A DNA stretch of 64,000 bases. It comes from Bacteroidales bacterium (GTDB lineage Bacteria; Bacteroidota; Bacteroidia; Bacteroidales; UBA932). The position numbers and the translations under genes were made by a program. Below, one piece after another: positions 29,390 to 37,635 of the stretch; positions within the stretch are counted from its first letter, which is position 1; each line of letters opens with the position of its first letter. The stretch is taken from NCBI GenBank assembly GCA_017630155.1, contig JAGBVU010000031.1:124001-188000 (forward strand), written 5' to 3'. Under the pieces are notes generated by a model that did no database searches, was not told where the DNA came from, and saw only the letters and a list, made by a program, of their open reading frames with translations.

Positions 29390-30355
29390 TCACATCAGAC
29401 TTTTTACCTCTTCCGGGATAAGTCCACACACTCTGGCCACCTGTTTTATAGAACTGTGATATCTGCTTTTCAGTATTCTGGCCAGACGAAGACGTTGCTC
29501 CACATTAAGCATACGGATGGTATTTACTTTAAAGACATCTTTACATATTTCATTTCTGTACTGACGCATCTCCTGAATGGGAATAGACAGCCTGGAGATG
29601 GCTCCACCTTTTGACTCAATATCTTCCTCCCGTGATGTGTATATGAAATAGTTGAACCCTTTCGGACTCTTGAATAGTTTTTCCACCAATCTGTACTCTA
29701 CATACTCTCCAGGAAAGATGGTGTTGCCTATTATTTTTATGTTGCTGATATCTAATGTTATATGTACTTTCAGTAGCTCTCTTTTTTTATGGATGGAGAG
29801 ATCTGTTGGCTGTGTATGGACTTCATCGATACAGTGGACTGGTGATGTCCAGTACCCTTTACTTCTGAAATATAACGCTCCACTGGACCAAGGGTAGTCA
29901 ATATGGGTATACCTTAATCCTGCTGCTGGTGGATTTTTTATAGTATAACATATGGCATTTTTCAGATACCAGTCATTGTCTATTGTTTGATAATGAATTG
30001 GGATATTTGCCAGTTTCCTGTATTCGCCGTGTCTGCTGGATATATGCATGGATGTACGTCTTATGTATTCGTGCATAAATCTGTTGCATGCATCAAGTTC
30101 TCCATACAGAATGAAGTGGATATGGGTATCCATCAGACAAAATGCCAGGATAAGTATGTCGTAGTTGTGAATGACGACATATATCCTGTTCATTCCTGCA
30201 ATGAAATCTTCGTCGTCGTCAAAGATTCTGTCAATGGCATTTCCGTCGGTAGTGAAGTGCCAGCATTTTTTGACAGTTATCTTTTGCCCTTTTTGAAATG
30301 GGGTATTCAATCCCAGGTCCGATTCGGCCTGTATGAGCAGGTCAGTGTATTTCAT
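29390..30355 (-). CDS. REP-associated tyrosine transposase (RAYT), Y1/IS200-like
   Basis: 321 residues from ATG 30355; a TTG three codons earlier is weaker. This is a single-strand-DNA nuclease/transposase of the Y1 type. The metal-binding HUH motif is His78-Ile-His80 in LMDTHIHFILYG. The probable catalytic tyrosine is Tyr137 in YTIKNPPAAG, the RAYT-type Y-I-x-x-N-P-x-A-G motif. The C-terminal 50 residues (RLARILKSRYHSSIKQVARVCG) look like a helix-turn-helix. RAYTs are single-copy domesticated relatives of IS200 that handle palindromic REP elements. Element B lies 88 bases upstream and element A 1.5 kb downstream, behind the amylase gene. It has its own promoter at 30393-30423. Confidence 0.85.
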   Translation of the reverse strand: MKYTDLLIQAESDLGLNTPFQKGQKITVKKCWHFTTDGNAIDRIFDDDEDFIAGMNRIYVVIHNYDILILAFCLMDTHIHFILYGELDACNRFMHEYIRRTSMHISSRHGEYRKLANIPIHYQTIDNDWYLKNAICYTIKNPPAAGLRYTHIDYPWSSGALYFRSKGYWTSPVHCIDEVHTQPTDLSIHKKRELLKVHITLDISNIKIIGNTIFPGEYVEYRLVEKLFKSPKGFNYFIYTSREEDIESKGGAISRLSIPIQEMRQYRNEICKDVFKVNTIRMLNVEQRLRLARILKSRYHSSIKQVARVCGLIPEEVKSLM

Positions 30356-30392
30356 CAACTTCAATCTCGCGCCTCCAGTGGCTGCTCAAGGA

Positions 30393-30423
30393 CAAAATTA
30401 GTGCTCTGAATCTGAATATCAAA
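30393..30423 (-). promoter_or_regulatory. Promoter of the RAYT gene
   Basis: On the minus strand: TTTG (plus-strand CAAA, 30420-30423), 19 bases, then TAATTTTG (plus-strand CAAAATTA, 30393-30400). This is an exact match to the Bacteroidota TTTG-N19-TAnnTTTG pattern, 38 bases before the ATG at 30355. Confidence 0.75.
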
Positions 30424-30443
30424 GAGATATTTCAGAAATTGCT

Positions 30444-30582
30444 GCAAATAACCTTTTCGGAGAGCTGGCCCAGAATGTGTTCTGGGAGGGGGGTGATGAA
30501 AAGGTTCGTAAATTTTGGCGAACCTTTTCATTAATGTCCCCCAGATGGGCTTCCGGAAGGGTTTTCCAAAAAGGTTATTTGC
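30444..30582. repeat. Palindromic element, copy B (139 bp)
   Basis: Outer arms: the left end GCAAATAACCTTTTCGGA pairs with the right end of the element with 17 of 18 matches. The central hairpin has a perfect 12-bp stem TGAAAAGGTTCG / CGAACCTTTTCA with a 10-base loop. The left side arm has CCCAGA/TCTGGG, and the right side arm contains the palindrome CTTCCGGAAG. Together these form a cloverleaf-like fold. Both copies are followed by AGGAG. It lies upstream of the RAYT promoter. Confidence 0.8.
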
Positions 30583-30610
30583 AGGAGAGTGAGAGCAGAC
30601 AGTGAGGACC

Positions 30611-30706
30611 CTGGTGATGCAAGTGGCTATGCCAGGTTAGATGCAGATAATCATGCCAATGCCTCTGGTGATGCAAGTGGCTATGTCAGGTTAGATGCCG
30701 ATAACC
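30611..30706. repeat. Two 54-bp-spaced tandem repeats
   Basis: CTGGTGATGCAAGTGGCTAT starts at 30611 and again at 30665. The first 42 bases of each copy differ at only three positions, after which they diverge. The repeat lies between element B and the 3' end of the LysO-like gene (30744). It could encode GDASGYARLDADN-like repeats in an open frame starting at GTG 30589, but that frame has no other support. Confidence 0.7.
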
Positions 30707-30743
30707 GGACCAGTGCAGTGCCTCTCGTGGATAGTCCAATAGA

Positions 30744-31655
30744 CTACAGCGAACAGAAGAGAGCTACCATAAATGGTACAGAGAAGTCTACTAGGAAGCC
30801 GTGGTAGACGGAGATTACAGCCAGGTGGTCGCCACACGATTGGCGGATGACTGGGAGGGTGCTGTCGGCAGTAGTGGCACCGCCTGCAGCGATAGGTGCG
30901 AGGGGACCGGCAATTCTGGGGAGGAACGGTGCCGATATCAAGGTGATTATCTCACGGATGACATTCGCCAAAAGGGCAATGGTCCCGAGCTCCACCCCTT
31001 TGCTTTCGGCGATGAGGACACTTGACAAAGAGTAGTAACCTTGTCCAGAACCGACTGCCAGAAGTTCTGTTAGTGCATATGGCAAAACCATAGAGAGTAG
31101 AGTCACAGCCACTAATGTCCCTCCGATTGTAAAAAGAGGAAGGAGCAACACTTTCCTGTCGTATTGTCTTAAGTTGTTGAAAATATTCTGGTTATGGCCA
31201 ATGCTTATCCCGATAAAAAATATCAGTATGCAAAGTGTCCAGAAGGAGATCCTGTCCGGGATGGGAAGCTTGTCAAGCAATCCAAAATAGCCTGTCAGAA
31301 CTCCTGCTGCGAAAAAACCTAGGATGATAAAGCTCCCTTTAAGTGGCTCCAGAAGTGAAATTTGTTGGCCGGAAGAGTCGCGTGGTGCTTCATATTTGAG
31401 ACGGCACCAGCGTGCAAGAATGGCGGCTGCCAGACAACTACCAGCTGTGGCTGTAATGGCTGTGACCATTGCTGTAAGACCCAGGGTGGGGAGTGCGGCT
31501 ACTATATCCGGATTGCCCCCCATATCGAGACCGAGGAAGAACAGAAGCAACCATACGATGCAGCCCACCAAACGATCTATCCATCCGAGGGTAAGGCGGC
31601 GCAAAAGGATACCTGCACCAATCCCCGAAAGCATCATACCGATAACGGTAAACAT
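30744..31655 (-). CDS. LysO-family (lysine) exporter
   Basis: 303 residues, nearly all hydrophobic with about eight to ten membrane segments. The patterns LFFLGLDMGGN, then IFFIGISIGHNQNIF, GSGQGYYSLSSVLIAESKG and GGATTADSTLPVI match the LysO/YbjE (Lys_export) family, in which E. coli LysO of 299 residues exports lysine. The acidic and polar loops match this family; substrate specificity is inferred. It follows a solute-binding lipoprotein gene by 20 bases on the same strand, so the two are probably one operon. Confidence 0.85.
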   Translation of the reverse strand: MFTVIGMMLSGIGAGILLRRLTLGWIDRLVGCIVWLLLFFLGLDMGGNPDIVAALPTLGLTAMVTAITATAGSCLAAAILARWCRLKYEAPRDSSGQQISLLEPLKGSFIILGFFAAGVLTGYFGLLDKLPIPDRISFWTLCILIFFIGISIGHNQNIFNNLRQYDRKVLLLPLFTIGGTLVAVTLLSMVLPYALTELLAVGSGQGYYSLSSVLIAESKGVELGTIALLANVIREIITLISAPFLPRIAGPLAPIAAGGATTADSTLPVIRQSCGDHLAVISVYHGFLVDFSVPFMVALFCSL

Positions 31656-31675
31656 TGCGTCAGATTATTTGATGG

Positions 31676-32470
31676 TTAGATCCTGTCTGGGTAGTGGGGG
31701 AAATATTTCCTCAAAATGGAGTCATATGTGCCGTCCTCTTCCAGGCGGAGAAGACCGTCATTGAACATCCTTATGAATGAGTAGTTCTCGGTCTTGTTCA
31801 CTGCCACATTGAATGTGAACTGTGTATCCCCTTTGAAAGCAACAGAGAGTCCTGTGGTATTGGATTCAGTATTCCAGTCCTGAGTGTAGTAGTGGATCAG
31901 TGGATATTCCTCAAGAATAACATCGGCTGAACCATTGCGTACTGCGTCAAATGCCTCTGCAACAGCTTTGTATGGTGTTACGGAGTATCCTATGGAATCT
32001 TTGAGAAATTCGGCATATTCGTGGATGGTAGTACCGCTTTTACACACTACTTTTTTCCCTTTGAGATCCTCCATGGAGTTAATGCCTGTGGTGCCGGTCT
32101 TAACAGCGGCAGCAATGCCCGATCTGAAATATGGGTGGGTGAATTCCATTCCATCCCAACGCTCTGTAGTCCAGGTGATGAGCCCTATTGCGCCGTCAAA
32201 TTGGGGAACCCTCTTGTTGAATTGTCTTATGATCTCCTCAAACTCCATTGGGACAAGCTTTACCTTAAATCCCTGATCTACAGCTATTGCCTTTATCAGT
32301 TCGATCTCAAATCCTGTAAGCTCGCCGTCAGCATCGCGGTATGCGAATGGTTCTGCTGAATCGAGGCATGCAATGGTGAGATTTTTTGTCTTGTCGTTGT
32401 TGCAGGATGTGAGGGCAATAGCCGCAAGAAGTATAATTGTAAGGAGTGAAATTTTCTTAAAGTAGTGCAT
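31676..32470 (-). CDS. Solute-binding lipoprotein (SBP_bac_3 type)
   Basis: 264 residues. A lipoprotein signal peptide ends at ALTSC (Cys near residue 23). The mature part starts LTIACLDSAEPFAYRDADGELTGFEIELIKAIA, followed by DGAIGLITWTTERWDGMEFTHPYFRSGIA and a hinge motif LKGKKVVCKSGTT. This is the family 3 binding protein (amino acid or polar solute) fold. No ABC permease or ATPase gene is present. Adjacent is the LysO-like exporter, so it may sense or buffer an amino acid rather than serve an importer; that is an inference. Confidence 0.85.
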   Translation of the reverse strand: MHYFKKISLLTIILLAAIALTSCNNDKTKNLTIACLDSAEPFAYRDADGELTGFEIELIKAIAVDQGFKVKLVPMEFEEIIRQFNKRVPQFDGAIGLITWTTERWDGMEFTHPYFRSGIAAAVKTGTTGINSMEDLKGKKVVCKSGTTIHEYAEFLKDSIGYSVTPYKAVAEAFDAVRNGSADVILEEYPLIHYYTQDWNTESNTTGLSVAFKGDTQFTFNVAVNKTENYSFIRMFNDGLLRLEEDGTYDSILRKYFPHYPDRI

Positions 32471-32527
32471 AATATTTAGAGTTTTCTCTAACCGTTAAAT
32501 TTTCGTGCCAAAAATCGTAAAAATTTG

Positions 32528-32535
32528 TAGATTTG
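32528..32535 (+). promoter_or_regulatory. -7 box of the nitroreductase gene
   Basis: TAGATTTG matches TAnnTTTG, 20 bases before the ATG at 32555. A TTTC at 32501-32504 would be the only -33 candidate and is too distant. Confidence 0.5.
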
Positions 32536-32554
32536 CCAAGAGAATAACACTAAT

Positions 32555-33202
32555 ATGGCAGATAATTATTTGGAAAAACGTTACGAGGAGGTTTTCAATG
32601 GTGCCGGCGCTCCCAAGAAAAGGGTGACAAAAAGGGCAACCCCTTCTCTGGATTCATTGCTCCTGAAAAACAGAAGTTACCGTGGATATGATGAGAGTTA
32701 TGTGGTCACTGAGGGGGAACTGAGGGAGATGGTGAAGGTGGTGACCAAGGTCCCCTCTGCCAAAAATCAGCAGGTCCTAAGATTCAAGCTGGTAACCAGA
32801 GATACAGGTGGTGACATTGTCCTGAAAAATACAAAATACGGCGGTGCGCTCCCTGAACTGCACCTCCCTTTTGAGGGTACTGCACCTTATGCATTCATCA
32901 TAATATGCTCCACTGTTCCCGAGGGGAAATGGGTGGATATTGACCTTGGTATTGCTGCGCAGAGCATCCTTCTGAAGTGTGTGGAGATGGGGCTCAACGG
33001 CATCTGCATCGGGGCATTCAACAAGCAGGAGCTGATCTCTGCTTTTGGACTGAAATATGAGCCGTTGATGGTCCTTGCCATCGGAAAAGGGGCCGAGAAG
33101 ATCCAGTTGCTCTCAATTGGAGAGGATGAAGGGCACAGCTATTTCCGCGACAAAGGGATTCATTACGTTCCCAAGGTACAGTTGGATGATTTGATAATGT
33201 AG
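32555..33202 (+). CDS. Nitroreductase-family FMN oxidoreductase
   Basis: 215 residues. It has the family start LLKNRSYRGYDES, then VVTKVPSAKNQQVLRFKL, and later ILLKCVEMGLNGICIGAFN, the FMN-binding pattern of nitroreductases. It probably uses NAD(P)H to reduce quinones or nitro compounds in the cytosol; the physiological substrate is unknown. An N-terminal extension of about 30 charged residues precedes the core. It is divergent from the solute-binding lipoprotein and followed by tamL. Confidence 0.85.
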   Translation: MADNYLEKRYEEVFNGAGAPKKRVTKRATPSLDSLLLKNRSYRGYDESYVVTEGELREMVKVVTKVPSAKNQQVLRFKLVTRDTGGDIVLKNTKYGGALPELHLPFEGTAPYAFIIICSTVPEGKWVDIDLGIAAQSILLKCVEMGLNGICIGAFNKQELISAFGLKYEPLMVLAIGKGAEKIQLLSIGEDEGHSYFRDKGIHYVPKVQLDDLIM

Positions 33203-33218
33203 TTTCAATTAAATGATG

Positions 33219-33226
33219 TAATTTTG
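33219..33226 (+). promoter_or_regulatory. Candidate -7 box upstream of tamL-like gene
   Basis: TAATTTTG matches TAnnTTTG but lies only 15 bases upstream of the chosen ATG at 33242, so the leader would be very short. It may be a chance match, with tamL read through from the nitroreductase gene. Confidence 0.3.
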
Positions 33227-33241
33227 CATAAAATGAGTTTT

Positions 33242-35494
33242 ATGCGTCCCAAGAGGCTTTTTTTACTTTGCATAATGGTGCTCTCTGCCTGCAGTACTAC
33301 CAAAGTGGTGCCTGAGGGGTCGTATAGACTTGTGGACAATAAGGTGAATATCACCAACTTGGACGAATATCCCAAAAATCACCCTACAGATATCCAGAAT
33401 TATGTGAGGCAGAAGCCCAATTCCTATTTCATAGGGAGATGGAACCCTTTTATCTATGTTTACAACTGGACTTCTGGCAAAGGGAGCGGATGGGACAGGT
33501 TTGTAGAGAAGCTTGGGCAGGCCCCGGTGGTCTTCGAGCCGGAGCAGGTGGAATCGAGCAAGGTCAATATGGAGACACACCTCAATTACCTGGGCTACTA
33601 CCATTCATCAGTAAATGACTCCATCGCGACCCGCAGGAAAAAGGCAACTGTCCATTACAATGTGACCCTGGGTAAACAATATCCCATCTCGCATATAAAA
33701 TACGATATAGCAGATACTACCCTCAGGAGGATATATCTTGCAGATACCACCAATTCAGTGGTCAAGGTGGGGATGCCTGTATCCGAGAAACTCCTGGACC
33801 AGGAGTCGGAGCGTGCAGCATCTCTTTTCAGAGAGAACGGCTATTATGGCTTCTCCAAGAACTATTTTTTCTTTATTGCAGATACTCTGACAGTTAGGGA
33901 TTCTGTCCTGCTGGAGATATCGGTTAAGGATTATACCAGAAATGAGCTTGAAAGGAATGCTTCCCCCCACAGACAATTCCATATAGGTAAAGTAACAATA
34001 TACCCTGTCTCCGATGTTCTCAGGTATAGGGCTGCACTCTCTAAAAAGGTCAATCCCCTTTTGGATACAATTGAGGTGGAGCCTAATGTTTATGTCCTCT
34101 ATGACCAGAAAGTGGAGATACGCCCATCTGTTCTGAACAAACTCAACAGGGTCCATCCCGGCGACCTTTATAAAGAGAGTGTTGTGGACAATACATACAG
34201 GAGGTTTGCAAATCTCAACCTCTACAGCAGTGTCAATGTGGCTCTCGACCGTGTGGCAGACGATACAGTGGACTGTAATATCAGGCTAATCCCCTCGAAG
34301 AGCCAAGGGTACAAACTCAACCTTGAGGCTTCGACCAACTCCACAGGTCTTATCGGTATATCCCCGGCCATATCATATTATAACAGGAATATATTCAATG
34401 GAGGAGAGTGGCTTAACCTCTCATTCTCAGGCAATTTTCAGTTTGGTGTCAAGGATCCTGCCCGCTCGACAGAGTTCAGTGCCTCTGCAAACATAAGCCT
34501 CCCCACATTCTTCCTCTTCCCCGATTCGTTCTTCTCAAATGTGATACCGAGGACAGATTTCACACTTGCCTATAATTATCAGCAGCGCCCTGAGTACACA
34601 AGAAATATGATCACTGCAGAGTATGGATACAGCTGGACCAGCGTATCCAAGAACTGGGTATTCCAGATCAACCCTGCGAGATTGAATATTGTGAAGATGT
34701 CCAACCTTACCCCCACTTTCTATGAGATGATACAGAATCCTTTTGTAAAGGACTCATACATAGACCATTTTGACCTGGGAGGAAGGTACTCTGCATCTTA
34801 TTATTCAGACCCATCCATCAACCCTAAACATACCAACTACAAGTTCAATGTGAGGCTCGATCTTGCAGGTAATCTGCTCAGTGCATTCAATAGACTGATG
34901 CCTACAGACTCTACCGGCAGCAGGACTATCTGGGGCTCCCCATATGCACAATATGTGAGGGGAGAGGCCTCGTATGCATACACCTGGAAGTTCGGAAAAA
35001 AAGAGCGTATGGCTTTGGCTACCAGGGTGCTGGCGGGTGCGGGATTTGCCTACGGCAACTCCAATGCCCTCCCTTTTGAGCAATTGTTCTGGGCCGGAGG
35101 ATCAAACAGCCTGAGAGGTTGGCATACCCGTTCAATTGGTCCCGGCACTAGCCCGATGGATAAAGCGGTCACCATCCCCAACCAAACAGGAGATATGAGA
35201 CTTGAGGCCAATCTTGAATTGAGATTTCCCCTCTTTTGGCTTCTGCACGGAGCCCTCTTCTTCGACGCGGGTAACATTTGGGTAAAAAGGGAGCTGGTGA
35301 CTGAGAAAAATTTCGGGGAGGGGATAGCATTCAATACAGGTCTCGGTGTGAGGCTCGATATACAGTTCGTAGTGGTGAGATTTGACTGGGGTATAAAACT
35401 AAGGGAGCCCTCTGTCGGCAAGTGGTATGGTGCAAACGATTGGTTCAAGACCGGTGGCTATGCATTTCAGTTCGGTATCGGTTATCCATTTTAA
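33242..35494 (+). CDS. TamL-type Omp85 outer-membrane lipoprotein
   Basis: 750 residues from ATG 33242, chosen because a signal peptide with lipobox (VLSAC) follows directly; another ATG three codons earlier is possible. The N-terminal part contains POTRA-like domains (YNVTLGKQYPISHIKYDI). The C-terminal half is a 16-strand Omp85 barrel (GGSNSLRGWHTRSIGPG corresponds to the conserved RGW/VRGY loop) ending in Phe (FGIGYPF), as required for barrel assembly. It is the Bacteroidota lipoprotein form of TamA, involved in outer-membrane protein or lipid transport. No tamB is seen next to it. Confidence 0.85.
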   Translation: MRPKRLFLLCIMVLSACSTTKVVPEGSYRLVDNKVNITNLDEYPKNHPTDIQNYVRQKPNSYFIGRWNPFIYVYNWTSGKGSGWDRFVEKLGQAPVVFEPEQVESSKVNMETHLNYLGYYHSSVNDSIATRRKKATVHYNVTLGKQYPISHIKYDIADTTLRRIYLADTTNSVVKVGMPVSEKLLDQESERAASLFRENGYYGFSKNYFFFIADTLTVRDSVLLEISVKDYTRNELERNASPHRQFHIGKVTIYPVSDVLRYRAALSKKVNPLLDTIEVEPNVYVLYDQKVEIRPSVLNKLNRVHPGDLYKESVVDNTYRRFANLNLYSSVNVALDRVADDTVDCNIRLIPSKSQGYKLNLEASTNSTGLIGISPAISYYNRNIFNGGEWLNLSFSGNFQFGVKDPARSTEFSASANISLPTFFLFPDSFFSNVIPRTDFTLAYNYQQRPEYTRNMITAEYGYSWTSVSKNWVFQINPARLNIVKMSNLTPTFYEMIQNPFVKDSYIDHFDLGGRYSASYYSDPSINPKHTNYKFNVRLDLAGNLLSAFNRLMPTDSTGSRTIWGSPYAQYVRGEASYAYTWKFGKKERMALATRVLAGAGFAYGNSNALPFEQLFWAGGSNSLRGWHTRSIGPGTSPMDKAVTIPNQTGDMRLEANLELRFPLFWLLHGALFFDAGNIWVKRELVTEKNFGEGIAFNTGLGVRLDIQFVVVRFDWGIKLREPSVGKWYGANDWFKTGGYAFQFGIGYPF

Positions 35495-35500
35495 TTATAT

Positions 35501-36334
35501 ATGAGAAAGAGACATACAGTAGCGTTGATTTATGATTTTGACGGGACACTCTCTCCCGGCAATATGCAGGAGTTCGGTTTTATTCAGGCCATAGGGAAAG
35601 ATCCCGAGACCTTCTGGAGAAAAAGTTCGGAGCTTTCACACAGTCAGGATGCAAGTGAGATTCTGAGCTATATGAAGCTTATGCTTGACGAAGCCAAAGC
35701 TTCAAATATCCAGATCCGTAGGGAAGATTTTAAGAAATTTGGTTCAAAAATCCCACTGTATGAAGGTGTTAAAGAGTGGTTTGCAATGGTAAACAGATAT
35801 GGTGAATCAAAAGGGGTTAATATTGAGCACTATATCAATTCTTCAGGTCTCCAGGAGATGATAGAGGGTAGTATCATATATCATGAATTCAAAAAAGTAT
35901 TTGCCTGCTCTTTCCTATATGAGAATGGTGTAGCTACATGGCCGGCTGTTGCTATCGACTATACCGGCAAAACCCAGTTTATTTTTAAGATTAATAAAGG
36001 TGTACACAGTATCCGTGACCATGTACGTGTCAATGAGTATGTCCCTGACAAGGATCGTGCAGTCCCTTTCTCGAGTATGATATACTTTGGTGACGGAGCC
36101 ACAGATATACCCTGTATGAAGCTTGTCAAACAGTTTGGAGGACACTCCATAGCGGTATACGATCCATCCAAAAGGGGGGCACGTGTCAAAGCTGAGAAAC
36201 TCATCTCAGAGAATCGTGTAAATTTTGCCTGTCCTACAGACTATACCCGTTACGGCAAACTGTATCGTGTGGTCACATCCGTTATCGACAAGATAGTTGC
36301 CGACCTACAGCTGGAGGCGATTACAAAGGTTTAA
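35501..36334 (+). CDS. HAD-superfamily phosphatase
   Basis: 277 residues. Motif I is DFDGT (Asp12, Asp14). Motif IV is GDGATDIPCM near residue 200. Between them is an alpha-helical cap of about 100 residues (ILSYMKLMLDEAKASN). It is a cytosolic phosphohydrolase of unknown substrate; its cap is larger than in simple phosphoserine-phosphatase types. It begins six bases after the TamL gene and probably shares its transcript. Confidence 0.85.
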   Translation: MRKRHTVALIYDFDGTLSPGNMQEFGFIQAIGKDPETFWRKSSELSHSQDASEILSYMKLMLDEAKASNIQIRREDFKKFGSKIPLYEGVKEWFAMVNRYGESKGVNIEHYINSSGLQEMIEGSIIYHEFKKVFACSFLYENGVATWPAVAIDYTGKTQFIFKINKGVHSIRDHVRVNEYVPDKDRAVPFSSMIYFGDGATDIPCMKLVKQFGGHSIAVYDPSKRGARVKAEKLISENRVNFACPTDYTRYGKLYRVVTSVIDKIVADLQLEAITKV

Positions 36335-36433
36335 GAGTTTTAGAGGTTATAGGACTCTGATAAGTTGTCTCCTTCAGTAACGGCGCTCTTTTGCCCGGTC
36401 ATTTTGAAGGGGTCAGCTGTCAAACAGTAAATT

Positions 36434-37360
36434 ATGGTTATCAAGGTATTAGTGGACAACAGAACTCTGGAAGAGAGTGATCTCGTGTGTGAGCACGGGT
36501 TGTCTCTTTATGTGGAGTGTGATGGGGCTGCGTTTCTGGTGGATACAGGGGCGACGGGGACCTTTCTGAAGAATGCCTGTGCTATGGGGATAGATCTACC
36601 AGCTGTCGATTTTTGTCTTATTTCACACGGCCACGATGATCATTCAGGTGGTCTGAGAGAGTTTCTGGAACTGGATTCCAGAGCCAAGGTTATCCTCTCT
36701 TCAGATGTTTTTACCCATAAATTTTTCTCTGATAAAGGTGGGGAGATCAAAGATATCGGTACAGATCTCTTGTTGCTAGATGACTATCTGGAGAGGTTCA
36801 ATTGTCTGGATATGGATGAGGCTGTGCAGTCAGGATACATGATGCCTGGGGTGGAGCTCAGGGAGGACAGTAAGTTATATGGTGGCGTGACCGGAGGGTC
36901 TTTTGCCTGGTGGGTGACACCCGATATTGCCATCGTGAAGTGCGGGTGTGACAAATATTCCCGTCCAGGTGGAAATATGACTTTGTACAAGAAGGCTTTG
37001 GATGATGGTGCTGATATGGTGCCCGATGATTTCTCGCATGAGCTTAGTGTGGCTGTGAAGACAGTGGATGGGGTAGTGGTAATCTCATCCTGTTCACATT
37101 GTGGGGCCGCAAATATTATTGAATCTTCTCTGGAGACCACAGGTGAGAGCCGTTTGAAGTCTTTTGTCGGTGGCCTTCACTTTACTGACCGTTCTGATTC
37201 TACAGAGGATGATGTGGCAGAGTTCGTAAATTACATGACATCACATCATCCGGATGCCAAAATCTACACTGGTCACTGCACCGGTGACCGTGCAAAGTCG
37301 CTTCTGTCCACCTATAAAAATATCCATTTTTTCGCGACAGGAGAGGAAATCACCATCTGA
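36434..37360 (+). CDS. Metallo-beta-lactamase-fold hydrolase
   Basis: 308 residues. The zinc motif SHGHDDHSGG is at residues 64-73 (His65, His67, Asp69, His70). Further ligand regions are SSCSHCGAANII and GLH, with a final TGHCTG. The SCSHCG form recalls the family annotated as dihydropteridine / methanopterin-like hydrolase (RFA-P synthase-like), but no function is established. It is cytosolic, since there is no signal peptide. Confidence 0.82.
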   Translation: MVIKVLVDNRTLEESDLVCEHGLSLYVECDGAAFLVDTGATGTFLKNACAMGIDLPAVDFCLISHGHDDHSGGLREFLELDSRAKVILSSDVFTHKFFSDKGGEIKDIGTDLLLLDDYLERFNCLDMDEAVQSGYMMPGVELREDSKLYGGVTGGSFAWWVTPDIAIVKCGCDKYSRPGGNMTLYKKALDDGADMVPDDFSHELSVAVKTVDGVVVISSCSHCGAANIIESSLETTGESRLKSFVGGLHFTDRSDSTEDDVAEFVNYMTSHHPDAKIYTGHCTGDRAKSLLSTYKNIHFFATGEEITI

Positions 37361-37372
37361 TTTTGTGATACT

Positions 37373-37495
37373 CTGGGCCAGGTGGCACAAAAATGCTTCC
37401 ATTTGGCCCATCTTAATTTTATAATTTACACATTTATAAGTTGTTAGCAAAAGTATGCGGGCCCGGTGGAAGATATTTTATTCCACCTGGCCCAG
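37373..37495. repeat. Palindromic element with 13-bp terminal inverted repeats
   Basis: CTGGGCCAGGTGG (37373-37385) is an exact reverse complement of CCACCTGGCCCAG (37483-37495), and between them lie two hairpins: TGGGCCAGGTGG with CCATTTGGCCCA (10 of 12), and GGGCCCGGTGGAA (37459-37471) with TTCCACCTGGCCC (37481-37493, 12 of 13). The 123-bp structure sits in the 275-bp gap between the MBL gene and the transporter. It may be a MITE-like or REP-like element. Confidence 0.65.
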
Positions 37496-37635
37496 TTTTC
37501 GACCACTTCCGCCACACACCCACGACTTTTCGCCGGTTTTCTTGCATGTGTGTCTCCATGTAGCCCATAGTCACTTCCTATTGACCATTTTAGAAATTAT
37601 GTGTATTTTCGCTGATTATTACTGAATTGATCATT

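Noticed and set aside
30589-30807. 72-codon open frame with Asp-rich repeats (dockerin-like at first sight)
   Set aside because: It starts with GTG without proper ribosome-site spacing, runs into the 3' end of the LysO-like gene on the other strand, and lacks the real dockerin pattern.
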